Of a stretch of 64,000 bases of DNA, positions 54,459 to 64,000 are shown piece by piece. Source of the stretch: Rhodocollybia butyracea (Eukaryota > Basidiomycota > Agaricomycetes > Agaricales > Omphalotaceae); assembly GCA_015501585.1 (NCBI GenBank), contig JADNRY010000281.1:1-64000 (forward strand). Reading direction: 5' to 3'. Below the pieces are notes generated by a model. It saw only the letters and a list, made by a program, of their open reading frames with translations, was not told the DNA's origin and made no database searches. The position numbers and the translations under genes are program-made. Position 1 is the first letter of the stretch; each line of letters opens with the position of its first letter.

Positions 54459-56430
54459 TTAGAACAAAGTTCCTTGAACAACGTGGATGAAAAGGTTTAC
54501 TACCAAGCGAACTTCTATGCGCGCAATTTGTAAACTACCGCGGCAGATGGATCGGCTCCGATTATGATTACTCCCGATCGAAAACTCAAGCACCCTCTAT
54601 CCTAAAGAGGTTGCGGGAATGGAAGAAGGGTGCAAACGAGCAGAAGGGTTTATCTCGTTCTCGTGTATGAGGGAGATGCTGGTCAACTGCTTTTGTATAT
54701 ATGTAAACCTAGCTCATCTACTTACTCAAAATCTCAAAAAAAAAATTAGCTTATGATTTCTGTCATTTCACCAGCCAAAGTGTTGGAGATCGAGTTCGGC
54801 TTAGAGACAGCACGGTAATTTCGAAGCTTAAATGGTATTTTTTAGACTATAAAATGATACGACGCAGTGGGGCAAAAGAGCTGGATCGTAGCTCGGCTCG
54901 GACTTATCGATTTCGACGATAGCACAGCCACATTTAATATGACGTCATTGACTTTTGACAGACGCGTTGGAGCTCTCTGGCTACTACCACCATGTTCTCT
55001 CTTCTTCTAGAGGTAAAAACCACCTCTATCTCATCCTGGCCCTTCATGATCTACTCGTTGACAATATTTTCACTTATCTGATGTGATTCGGCTTCTACCG
55101 GGACCCTTCTTGGCGAAATTAACAAAATCGCAACAAATTGGCTTTTGAGGATCTTCCCAGCAATTGGGGTCGGACAAAGAGGCTGAAACTAAGTGTTATG
55201 AATGCTGAGAGGTCCTGGGCCTCACGCAGGTGACTTTTTATTCCAATTCTGTGCTTAAATTCATCAGTTTTCTCCAGGTTTTTCCGGGTTTAAGTTTCAC
55301 TGCGTTCATCCATCATTACGCCTACACTCATGTCTAACGGGCCTTCATCCACCAGCTCCGCTAGCCCTCATAGAGGACATGTCCACAAACACTCATTATC
55401 GCACATTTCTTTTTGCTTCTGTGTACATCTCGTGCTCAACCGGCCTTCTGCACCCAGCTCCAAGCCACTCCAACTCCTGTAACTCCTCAAAATTCAATCT
55501 TGCCTCAAAACCCTAGATGCCGCCTGGGTTCGTGAGTGTCATCTCACCAGCTCCTTTGAGATCTTCTTTCTCAAGTCAAGATCTAGGGCATTCTCAATCG
55601 TCTTCCCCGGTTATCTTAAAGCTGAAAGTTTTCCTTAATGCCACAGTCTATGGCGGGCATTAACCCATTACGCGCGCGCTTCATCACCTTTCGGACTACT
55701 TACATTTGATAAGTCGACCTGTCTCTATCTCGATGATTTTCTGATTTTCTTTTAGGTCATTGTGTTTCGTCGTTCATCAATGCTCAGTTTTTTGGTCTAC
55801 AGGTGTGTGGACTAGTTATCTATTCAACACTTCACGTAAGTATGTTCATCAGATGAGAACGCCCCCGCCGCAGCAAGAGAAACTACTGTTTCCGTCGTTG
55901 AAGGTGACATTGATGAGCAATCAGACTTTTGAGCTCAATCGCCATACCCCATGCACTAACAACGCCGCCTTAAGGTCATCCTGATGAATACGACGCGGGT
56001 ATGCCGCCCAGCAAATCTTATTTCGAGACCACCTGTGGGTAAGTTTTATATCGACCTTTGGAATTGGCATCGAGAGTCATTGGCAAGTCTATCTCTTATC
56101 ACCAGTCGCTCTAAACGTATTTGCAGTACTGACCTCAATTCGTCCAACAGTACTTAATGTTTTCCCGCTTTACACAGAATTCGAAGCACAGCATTATTCG
56201 AAAATTTTTCGCGGTGGCCGTTTACGTTCCTCAAGGCAAGGTAATCGATGACAGCCTTGTTCGTGCGCTTCCGTTACTTGATATTTTCCTTCTCTAAGAC
56301 CATTTTGTAGGAGTTTCGCGATGCACTAGTCAATCTTAGTAATAGGTGAGCCTTTTTATACATTGGCATGTAGCAACTGGGATGAGAGCGTTTAGTCGGT
56401 CAAGGTCTGCTTGGCAAGAGTAGATACTAG
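54459..56430. other. Right interior of the CACTA-like element, no gene identified
   Basis: Fragments of open frame occur, for example MSNGPSSTSSASPHRGH at 55331, 55760-55984 and FFAVAVYVPQGK..DDSLVRALPLLD at about 56205-56285. They might be exons of a captured or former host gene, but no family was recognised. Confidence 0.4.
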
Positions 56431-56439
56431 TAATAGTAG

Positions 56440-56735
56440 TCCTGTGTACAGTATTCGATACATTCAATATAACTATATTTTCATTGGACACCCTAGTAGA
56501 CAGCCGATATAACTGCCCTTGTACATTAGATATGACTGTCCTGGTACAGTCAAGGCTACTGCCTAAGACAGTTTTGACTACTGCCCTGGGACAGTTCTTG
56601 GGAATGCAGCCAGGAATCCTTACTGTCTTTGGCAGTAATCTTGACTGTCCTAGACAGTAATAGTGCATGCCTAGTCAGTACTATCTAATGTCTTGTACAG
56701 TTACATTTCATGTCTTTCAGGTCATTATATTACTG
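56440..56735. repeat. Right subterminal repeat array
   Basis: Units with GACAGT ... ACTGCC/ACTGTC, less regular than the left array, fill the last 300 bp before the right terminal inverted repeat. Confidence 0.8.
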
Positions 56736-57519
56736 TCTTTCCTTCCTGCAGTGACGAGGAGCTCCTCAGGATCCAGTATCAGCGCCAGCATCAGGACCAC
56801 CAGTCCGTCGAGTAGCACTACAATAACTTTCACACTAAAACAAGGACCGACTCTTCCAGTGCCTCTGCCAACTCCAAAACCTTCCACGTAAATTCCATCC
56901 ACATCAATTGCACAAATCACCCTTACCATATCCTACGCATCCAAATCCACGCCCATCAGAAGCTTGAAGGGTCTGTCCATGAAGAACTTTAAACGAGACA
57001 ACACCTGTATTTCTTCTATAACGGTCATCGGATTACCTATGACCGGACTGCCATGGCCCGGACGGAGGAAGGAGACATTTTAATGGCTTATGTGGAGCGA
57101 ATAGCCGAAAAACCCATTATCTATATCTTTCCTCCAAAGGGACAGGAAGAAATGTATGTCTGTCAGCGTATCGCTGTTTGATCCTGCAGGAGCCCTATAT
57201 ACGGTCCTGCAGTTTTAACTTTTATTTTGTTCTCCTCAGAATAAAGTCAACTGTTGAGCCTTAAGTAACAGGGCTTATTAAATAGTTTATAATGTAGGTA
57301 AATGTACAGTGTGGCAGGTCACCAACGCCTGTGCGGTGGGTCCGGGTTTACTGAGAGTCGAGACACAGACTTGTGTCCATCCTTATCCTGGGGTTCAAGT
57401 TTGAGGTTTGGACGAAAGCTCAGATTGACACACAGTCACACTCAACCAAACTGCAGCAACACTGACACATAGCACCACATTTTTACTACTACAGAGTCGG
57501 ACAGACTGACAAGACTACA

Positions 57520-59600
57520 TTACTTTGAACCACTTCGAATGACTCCAACCTCATTGAATTCAAGGTCAACACCCTGGCTTTTGTTGGAGGCCATCCATCC
57601 CACTATCCTCGGGGCATTCATCTCTAACAGCTCATTTTCACCATGACTTGGCAGGTCAGTCTGGAAAGTTGATACATTGACAATATTACTCCTTCCCTCT
57701 ACGAGCGCCGTCCGTGAGTTGAGACTATAGAAAATCAAGATCAAAATAGAGAGGCAAACAAACAGACAACATACATTGACATCAAAGAACAGCAGTAGAC
57801 TTTGTTGACATCATCGTGAGTTCAAAACAGTTGCAGCTGTAGGGAATGACTTACAGCGAACTTCAATGAAGTAGAAGACAGAATAGATAAGGTTATTGTT
57901 TGGCATAATTGCAAACTGGGCCATGTCATAAATCATCCTAGGGAGCTTGCAGATGGCAGAAGATACACACCAAAATCAGGCAGACAAAGGTAAAGACCCT
58001 TTGAAAAGATTCAATTAGTCAACAATTAGTGCTGAGACTCAATTGTGTAGTAACTTGATAATTACGTTGTGAGCAGGCCTAAAACAATCTTTTGAATGAG
58101 TTATGAACAACATAAATGGAGTGCACAGCACTTGCCAGTGTTTAAACTATAAGTAACAAGGGTGTTTACAAGACTATTCGTTCTAATCATAATGAATGTG
58201 CAGCAGTAGTAACAAGGGTTGAGAGAGTAGTAGTGCTTACCGCTTAAATGATGATTTGTTTTTCCATAGATAATATATCATTGCAATTGTGACAATAGCA
58301 TCCCCGGAAATGTCAATTGCAAGTGCGCCAACGCCAAACCTCTGAATGAGGCGATAATCAGCACAGACATTGGCACCACAAATATCTGCGAGTCAATCAC
58401 AGGACAATACTCAACTACATTTTTCGCTACTTCTGAGATGAATTCAACTTGCTCGCTGGGGAAGTATGGAAGTTGATAACGATACATATCCTCATCGAAG
58501 TTGACGAGCACTCACGACTTTGCCACATAAACTTTGAACAAAAAATAAACAATCAAACACTGACAACACACATTATAATATTATATGTTTGATTCACCTA
58601 TTGCTAGTGCTATATGTATAGAATAAACATGAGTCACAGAGGCAATTCAAAAATGCAACAAGCTCACCAAGTTGACCAAGACCGACAAGAAACTAGATGA
58701 GAAACAAATGAAAAGGCATGAGATGTGGATAGACTTTGAATGTAATTGTTGACCAACTATTATAACTGGGATAATGATTTGCTTGTTGCTTACTACATGG
58801 TAATATATAGTATCAAGCTCAGTTCAATCAGTTTGCTACTCACAGAGGTAGACCCGGTATGCAAAAAACCTGAGGTTTTATATCAGATCTCCCGAACATA
58901 CATCTTGAAAGGATAGGAAGATTTAGTATTACATTTGGACCAAGATTGTGATGACGTCCTGTAATCAATGGTTAATCAGTATTTATCTCCCAGTTTCCGA
59001 GAACAACTTGCTCACAGCCAACAGGACCTCAGTCTGTATGACTTGACACTTCAGTAGTAGCACAAACACATGAAGGGTCACTTGCCGTGAGAGGCCTTTA
59101 GATAGTAGCCATAAGAAATTATTTCATCCATAATATGAAACATAACTTACCACTTACCAGTTGATCTTGGACAGGAAAATGTAGTCACCAAAGTTAGTGA
59201 CAGTATATTCATAGTAAAAGGTGACTAGAAGTGCAACATGAAAGGTATCAATGGTCCTGGAAAGAGAATTAATCAATATTAAGCTTTTATGATTCACTCT
59301 CAATTTTACCAAAGAAAAGCAACCTGCAGCAGTAAAGCAAAGTAAGTGGTCAGTAAGTGATTGACACAAAGAGACTTACAAAAATCTTCAATAACGTGGT
59401 ATCCTTGTACGAGTGATGGGTAAAGTACTGGTAAACCTGAAGGCATGTTACTCCATATATTCTATGAGTATTGGGCACAAGGATGAGTCAATCAGGATTC
59501 AGTAAGCCGGCATAATAGGGTAAACTATTTACACTGTTGACAGAATAATGCCAATGAAAGCGGCACCAAGAAGACTGTCAAGTGGGACAAGCGCAGTCAT
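57520..59600 (-). CDS. DUF6534-like multi-pass membrane protein, right-arm copy
   Basis: Many small exons. The start MTALVPLDSLLGAAFIGIILSTV (59600) is followed by YGVTCLQVYQYFTHHSYKD, VAFLW, TIDTFHVALLVTFYYEYTVTNFGDYIFLSKINW, FFAYRVYL, FLVGLGQLG, EQVEFISEVAKNVVEYCPVIDS, NVCADYRLIQRFGVGALAID with IAMIYYLWKNKSSFKR, MPNNNLIYSVFYFIEVR and a polar tail SRTALVEGRSNIVNVSTFQTDLPSHG ... VIRSGSK. About seven helices and the C-terminal block match DUF6534 proteins, abundant in mushrooms and of unknown function, possibly receptor-like. Exons around 58930-59000 (DVITILVQM) are weak, so the gene may be partly damaged. The mirrored left-arm copy has clear defects. It faces the 3' end of UBL-H. Confidence 0.65.
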
Positions 59601-60333
59601 ATAGGAAGTCAATGAACACAAACTGGACCAAAACTGGACAACCACAAAAAGAATATTTAAGTGGAGACTATATACCCCTTGATAGTTCGGATAGTGATGG
59701 CTGATAATTGATGCAAAAGCGCTACATATATAATATAGATCATTACTAGTGGGTACTACTGTTGTATATCTACCGATGTCATACAACTAGGGCAAAACTC
59801 TGGAGATTAGGTAGTCGGATCGGTATGTTCGTATGTCTGTATACTTGCTGTATATGTATTATATTAGCGATACTATATACACTAGGTACAGTATATAAGC
59901 TAGCAAGTGGTACCGTAGTACTCATGCGTTTTCAAGGCATATATAATACAAGTTGATATAATACCTTGTTCAACTGCACTTACTACCTGTCGCCAGATCA
60001 CAGGCTTGACCGCCTGATTGAATACACCAGATTTCCTAACAGAAATCCAACAGGTACAACTGAACAAGACTCCTGACCACAGTATGATGGAACTAGTGTA
60101 GACAGTAGATGGTGATGGAAGTGATGGCGAAGTAGATGGCAAATGTTGTAGAACATTGGAGACCAATTTTGCCATTTGTTGGAGACTCGGAACTATGATA
60201 GCATCTGTAAGACTATAATCAGATCATGATAGGTTTGGGAGTTGGGGTATGTGCAACCTCAGCAGATAGTGATCGCAATGGTAATATCACATCATGAGGA
60301 CTTTGAAGTCAGAAGACAAGTTAGATGCTGGTC

Positions 60334-60710
60334 GTCTGCAAAACCTGGGTTTTGATCGGAGCCTTGGTCGGAGCAGTTCTATTCAGTTGCTATTCGCACA
60401 GAGCAAGCGTACTGCCTATAGAGCGCTCTGAACTGCTCTGGGTTGGGCGCCGATCAGCAAAACGTGTACACTCATCTGCAAAACCTGGGTTTTGATCGGA
60501 GCAACTCTACTCAGTTGCTATTCAGTCCATAGCTGTCCATAGCAGCCATAGTTCATCCCAGGTTTCACAGATGCTGTACAAGCGCTGGGGGCCGCTGGAA
60601 ACGGCTGTATGGTGCCTGACACCGGCTCCAGCTCACCCACGTTTTGCTGATCAGTGCTAGTATGCTATAGCTGCTATAGCAGCCCATTGCTTGTCACAGG
60701 TTTTGCAGAT
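60334..60710. mobile_element. MITE with ATCTGCAAAACCTGGG-type ends, right-arm copy of 15933-16236
   Basis: Starts GTCTGCAAAACCTGGG and ends ACAGGTTTTGCAGAT. It contains a second, younger element at 60474-60572 (ATCTGCAAAACCTGGG ... TTTCACAGAT) that is absent from the left arm. Confidence 0.75.
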
Positions 60711-60750
60711 GGTGTTGTTACTGATTGAGCACTTTACTGTGCGGCTACTA

Positions 60751-60871
60751 ATCTGCAAAACCTGGGATGAACTATGGAGCGCCAGAGCGCTCTGGAGCCC
60801 ATACCCTTGCTATGGACAGCTATGGACTGAATAGCAACTGAATAGAGGATCAAAACCCAGGTTTTGCAGAT
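60751..60871. mobile_element. Third MITE of the same family, right arm only
   Basis: A 121-bp unit between ATCTGCAAAACCTGGG and CCCAGGTTTTGCAGAT. Comparison with the left arm (reverse of about 15893-15905) shows an empty site and a CTA duplication on both sides. Confidence 0.75.
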
Positions 60872-61108
60872 GACTATAGCTACTTTGACCAAACAAGGGC
60901 TTTGCAGACACTTTCAAGCACACAGAAGACCATTGTAAAAAAAACACTGTTTTGCAGAAAAGTATGATACAAGGATATCACAGGCGCTTGAAAAGCTTGG
61001 AAATTAAGATATGGAGGTTGTGATATCATATTCATTGTATTGTCATGTAATACCCATGAACAGGTATAAGTCAAGGGTTCATCATTCGAGCTGATCATGA
61101 TGGACCAG

Positions 61109-61139
61109 GGGTAAGGGGTTAGGTTAGGGGTTTAGGGGC
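61109..61139. repeat. Degenerate telomere-like tract
   Basis: GGGGTTAGGTTAGGGGTTTA and its surroundings are imperfect copies of the fungal telomere unit TTAGGG. It lies exactly at one edge of the 1.7-kb insertion. Confidence 0.65.
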
Positions 61140-62099
61140 ATCTTTAAACTGATGAATAATCTGGGGATAAATATTGTTGAATCTATTTCTTTAACTCCTC
61201 GACTCACTACAACAATCCTGAAAGCTCTCATGTAAGTAAGTATCTGTACATATAGAGTACTCAATTTGGTCAACATCACCCCGGTTGAGACCATCAAGCG
61301 GTTGTACGTGATGTGAATCGTGGTCAAGAATCATGATCTTGCATGATGCCTAGTCTCCTATAAGCAGACTCGTTATACACTGACGATCCATACGGATGTG
61401 TGTATATAGAGTCTGCAGGTTCCCACGGGGGTCTTGAGCCGCGCCAAAAAGATTGGTCAGATTTGAGCACTGCCACCTCGACGCGCTTATTTTACATCCG
61501 TTTCCTACCACCAACCAAGCTTCTCCTGCACGCATTTTACGCGTTATTTCAATAAAACTTTTTTTCGCTGTCACCTTGCTGTTCACCGATAAAATCTGTC
61601 ACCAAAAACTACCGAAAACTACGAATACTGACACTTGAATTACATTGTTTAGTGCCACCAATATCCATCACCCTTCCGTTTAGTGCACGAGGTCAGAGGC
61701 AAGGAGAATGTTAGGAATAGGGCCCTAGGGAGTAAAGAGAGTGTAAATGGATCTATAGTAACCGCTGCATCACTAGAAGGCTTAGTACCCACTTGGAAAC
61801 ATGGCCGCACCTCGAGATTTGCAGAACCCCTTCCTGTTCCCAGAATTCCTTCAACTCCTTCCAATACGTCGAATTATGCTCTTCTTACGCCAAATAATGC
61901 CTCGACACCCCTACTTTCATCAGCGGCCGGATGTTTCAGCCTTTTCACAGTTGCTACCATCTGTTCATAAGCTTAGGATGGCCAGATTGGATCGCTTAGG
62001 GAAGGCCATTGAGTTCATTGTTGACAAACTCTGATTCTAGCTCGAGTGAAGCCTAAAAATGAGATGATTAGTTCACAAATGACAGAAAGGCTTCAGTAC

Positions 62100-62335
62100 A
62101 CACACACACATTGCTCGCTAAACCTAAGTACAACTCCCGCAGGCTTTGGGCAAATAGAAACATTGAATACGGGGTAAGCGTTAGGGTTTTGTGATATTTC
62201 GCGATGAATAAGGATGGGAACACCGAAAAGGGCAGACTTTCCGCCTCCAGTTGCGTCGGTAGCAAATACATCTTCGAGATCTAGTATTTTGGGTATAGAA
62301 TTGCATTGAACGAGGCGTAATCCATCTTTTCACTT
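62100..62335 (-). pseudogene. DEAD/RecQ-like helicase fragment
   Basis: The minus strand reads LRLVQCNSIPKILDLEDVFA, then a Walker A motif ATGGGKSALFGVPILI, HREISQNPNAYP and, after a likely intron, KPAGVVL. This is motif I and its surroundings from a superfamily 2 helicase; basidiomycete genomes carry many RecQ-like helicases with this type of D.F...ATGGGKS stretch. Motifs II-VI are absent. It is about 80 residues long and cannot be active. Confidence 0.6.
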
Positions 62336-62542
62336 CGGAATAAGCTTTTTGACAATGAAATTTATTGTATTCACGCCTTCGGTGGACGTGAATGAGGTTG
62401 TCGACAGCATAAGTTGTAAAAAAGTTAAATTGGTGCTGGCTAGGCTGTACGGACCGGCGGTGGCAGTACACATATCTGACTAATACTTTAGGCCCGTCTC
62501 AACTGGGGCGCGGCTACTATAGGACTACATGATGCCATTCAA

Positions 62543-62689
62543 GTTGAAAATGGGGCCCTAGTGGGGGGACATATTTTCCTTTGTTTTGTATATCTCCTAT
62601 CTATGTTATTCTCCTATCTAATTCGCGTTGAAACTGGGGCCCTTGGGGAGACATATTTTCCTTTCCAATGCCTTGTATATCTCCTATCT
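62543..62689. repeat. Direct repeat pair, about 60 bp
   Basis: 62543-62602 and 62627-62689 share GTTGAAA, TGGGGCCCT, ACATATTTTCCTTT and GTATATCTCCTATCT. Confidence 0.8.
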
Positions 62690-63518
62690 TGCTCCTATCT
62701 GCATTGTTTTATATGTGTTCGGGAGTTTGTGCAACGAGCTCTTTTCTAAATAGAAGTGCAATCTTCTAGTTGGTGGTTAAGAACGATTGATACTTAGGAG
62801 AAATGCCAGCGTTCTCGGAGATGTCGGTGAGTCGCCGCTGCCTCGAAGTTTTCTGCAGGGCGCGTGCGTACAAGTGTGTGCGCACCAATTTACGGCCCCG
62901 TGGATGGGTGTCTAAGAGCTCCTGGACTTGAAACTTGAATATTGGATCGCAGCTTTTCGTGTCTGAACAATTGTAGAAGACAAGTTTAAAAAAAGGTCAC
63001 TGAACGAAAGCAGTTTTCAAATGCTTCACTCGAGAAAATCGGACACAGATCTTGCTCACAGCAGTACCAAAGCACAAACATCTTTGAAAATAGAAAAAAC
63101 ATCGTTCATCTTGGATCTATTGAAGGCAAAGCGCGAGAAAGCGAGATAATAGCTCAGTAACCCGTTTGGACTGGAATATATGTCTTTGTTCGAACTTCTA
63201 GGTTTTTTCCCGATCGCACGTTATTTTCCTACCTTCGGTCAGAGTTGGGATCATACTAGGCCCCTTGAGGCTTGAGTACTTGAGTGAACGCCTTTTCTTC
63301 GGTCTCGCGAATTATGGCTAATCCAGTCACCAGACCGCGCTGCCGTATTTCCCATGGCTCACGTGCCAGCTCATTCAATCCATTCGTCTTCCACGTCTCT
63401 TCTCGTCCACGTACTGCTCAAGACTCTAGATTTCGCAAAATCTTCTCGTCATTCTTACCACTACAGTGAATTCAGGCGCATGCTATTGATATCGAGATGA
63501 TTCTGCTCTTTTGCGGTT

Positions 63519-64000
63519 ATGCACACCGTTGATACCCCGACGCTTTTTTTGGAAGTTTGGTTGTAGTTGCTAGCAAGTAAGTGCTGAGCGCTGAATCCGC
63601 CTCTATCCTGGCTTCTCTGCTTTTAAATGATGAAACAACCGCTTTATCATCCTTGTTCTTCGAGGTTCGAGTGCATCTTTGCGCGTCGAGGTGCTGACGA
63701 AAGTTGTTGGGTCTGGTTCTATTGAACTTTCTGAACTTTTTCCATTCTCAATCCTTGAATATAACTAACGTTAACTAACTATTTCCCTAGCTATACCTCC
63801 TACTGATCTGGGCACCCGCACCCATCATTACCCGTGGGCCGTTCCTCAGAAACCTTCTACCGGTCAGCGAAATCACCTACAAATCTCCTACCTTTGACTC
63901 GGTTAGACGACGCGGCGACGGTCGACCTGAGCGTCGTGATTCCAGCCTACAATGAAGCGGAGCGGCTGCCCATTATGCTGGAACAAACCATCGCGCATCT
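63519..64000 (+). pseudogene. ALG5-5: partial copy running off the window
   Basis: Exon 1 starts ATGCACACCGTTGATACC and has a one-base deletion in the T-run, so the frame ends in TAG after LEVWL. The first-exon end (GGGTTTGGTTTA) is also missing, although a GTAAGT donor remains. Exon 2 begins at about 63792 (TATACCTCCTACTGATCTGG) and reads openly through DAATVDLSVVIPAYNEAERLPIMLEQT to the edge. The PAYNE motif is intact, so the rest may be good, but exon 1 is broken unless another start is used. Confidence 0.65.

Larger units (their letters stand above)
51975..56753. mobile_element. CACTA-like DNA transposon, 4.8 kb
   Basis: Ends: CACTACGGGAAGGGAAG at the left and the inverted CACTGCAGGAAGGAAAG at the right, both followed by CAGTAAT. 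ACGA flanks both sides (51971-51974 and 56754-56757), a 4-bp target duplication. Long subterminal arrays of short GACAGT/ACTGTC units fill 51990-52260 and about 56440-56735, as in En/Spm-CACTA elements. No transposase is recognised. The interior hosts an LTR element, and unidentified sequence at 54459-56430 that may be captured host gene pieces. CACTA elements usually make 3-bp duplications, so the superfamily call is tentative. Confidence 0.75.
51636..57180 (+). pseudogene. UBL-H: UBL family gene split by a CACTA-like element, right arm
   Basis: The 5' part (51636-51974) has MPKDTTKSKTKRS, FTYKSRQMALVPKLL, then after an intron ETTKLVRETFELNNQLPKCENG, VPPLAWTHFLSLVTKISVVTR. The reading resumes at 56754 with the next codons of the linker (GAPQDPVSAPASG when joined), followed by frame-shifted SUMO-like sequence with TYDRTAMARTEEGDI and VERIAEKPIIYIFPPKGQEEM, and ends by about 57180. 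Independent frameshifts inside the SUMO-like domain show the gene had also decayed otherwise, or decayed after insertion. It lacks the FETADLPEC segment, as UBL-G does. Confidence 0.8.
61109..62805. mobile_element. 1.7-kb insertion of unknown type in the right arm
   Basis: The left arm is continuous across this position (reverse of about 15620-15650), so this is an insertion. CCAG occurs at both borders (61105-61108 and 62806-62809). It begins with a telomere-like tract and contains a helicase fragment. Several ORFs of 60-95 codons (61683-61970, 61801-62034) are not recognised. The tract of TTAGGG-like units at one end recalls Coprina-type Penelope elements or subtelomeric DNA, but no reverse transcriptase is visible. 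Confidence 0.6.
50050..63590. repeat. Right arm of the large inverted duplication
   Basis: Mirror image of 14833-26865: ALG5-4 and UBL-H (plus), DUF6534 copy (minus), shared non-coding block, and ALG5 exon 1 (plus). Insertions private to this arm are the CACTA-like element (51975-56753), the telomere-like insert (61109-62805) and MITEs at 60474-60572 and 60751-60871. Confidence 0.85.

Noticed and set aside
59900..60175. 91-codon minus ORF, with a related one at 19932-20135
   Set aside because: Both lie in the duplicated arms; similarity reflects duplication, and no motif or splice link to the DUF6534 gene was found.

Overview
The window looks like nuclear DNA of a filamentous basidiomycete, most likely an Agaricomycete. 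Genes are split by many short GT-AG introns of about 50-65 nt. The families seen are typical of mushrooms: DUF6534-like membrane proteins, F-box proteins with an ARLNVEGLP motif, caspase-like proteins, and an expanded SUMO-like family. No species can be named. Function calls rest on motif recognition and memory of families; no search was run. Splice calls were checked for reading phase by hand.

Layout. (1) 2.7-14.7 kb: a head-to-tail minus-strand array of one family, here called UBL. Full members have an N-terminal ubiquitin-fold-like region, a low-complexity linker, a SUMO-like (Rad60-SLD type) domain, and a long C-terminal module marked KPVIYVFPP ... YLYWEA ... YWLPSF ... PKPDVVVRVF. C, D and E are intact four-exon genes. 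A carries one nonsense codon. B is an intact-looking gene that ends right after the SUMO-like domain. Fragments of ALG5 (dolichyl-phosphate beta-glucosyltransferase) are spliced between and onto these genes. (2) 14.8-26.9 kb and 50.05-63.6 kb: two arms of a large inverted duplication in mirrored order (ALG5, UBL, DUF6534 gene, ALG5 exon 1). Each arm was later hit by its own transposons, and the other arm supplies the empty site. (3) 26.9-50.05 kb: a largely unique core with a RanBP3/Yrb2-type protein, a 12-exon short-chain dehydrogenase, an enoyl-CoA hydratase, a caspase-fold protein lacking both catalytic residues, a cluster of four small Cys-rich paralogs, a multi-pass membrane protein and a broken F-box gene.

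Mobile DNA: a 4.8-kb CACTA-like element with subterminal repeat arrays sits inside the right-arm UBL gene and itself hosts a 1.48-kb LTR element with 152-bp LTRs. The left arm holds a 3.5-kb element with terminal inverted repeats of about 120 bp and an 8-bp target duplication, which contains a PIF/Harbinger-like MITE. A decayed hAT element sits in an intron of the left DUF6534 copy. A MITE family with ATCTGCAAAACCTGGG ends occurs in both arms. A 1.7-kb right-arm insert carries a telomere-like tract and a helicase fragment.

How the genes relate: the repeated unit appears to be ALG5 followed by UBL. Only one ALG5 copy (50163-51493) looks intact, so it is the likely source of the N-glycosylation enzyme if no other copy exists outside the window. 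The unique-core genes (nuclear export cofactor, lipid-type dehydrogenase and hydratase, pseudo-caspase) show no obvious shared pathway.
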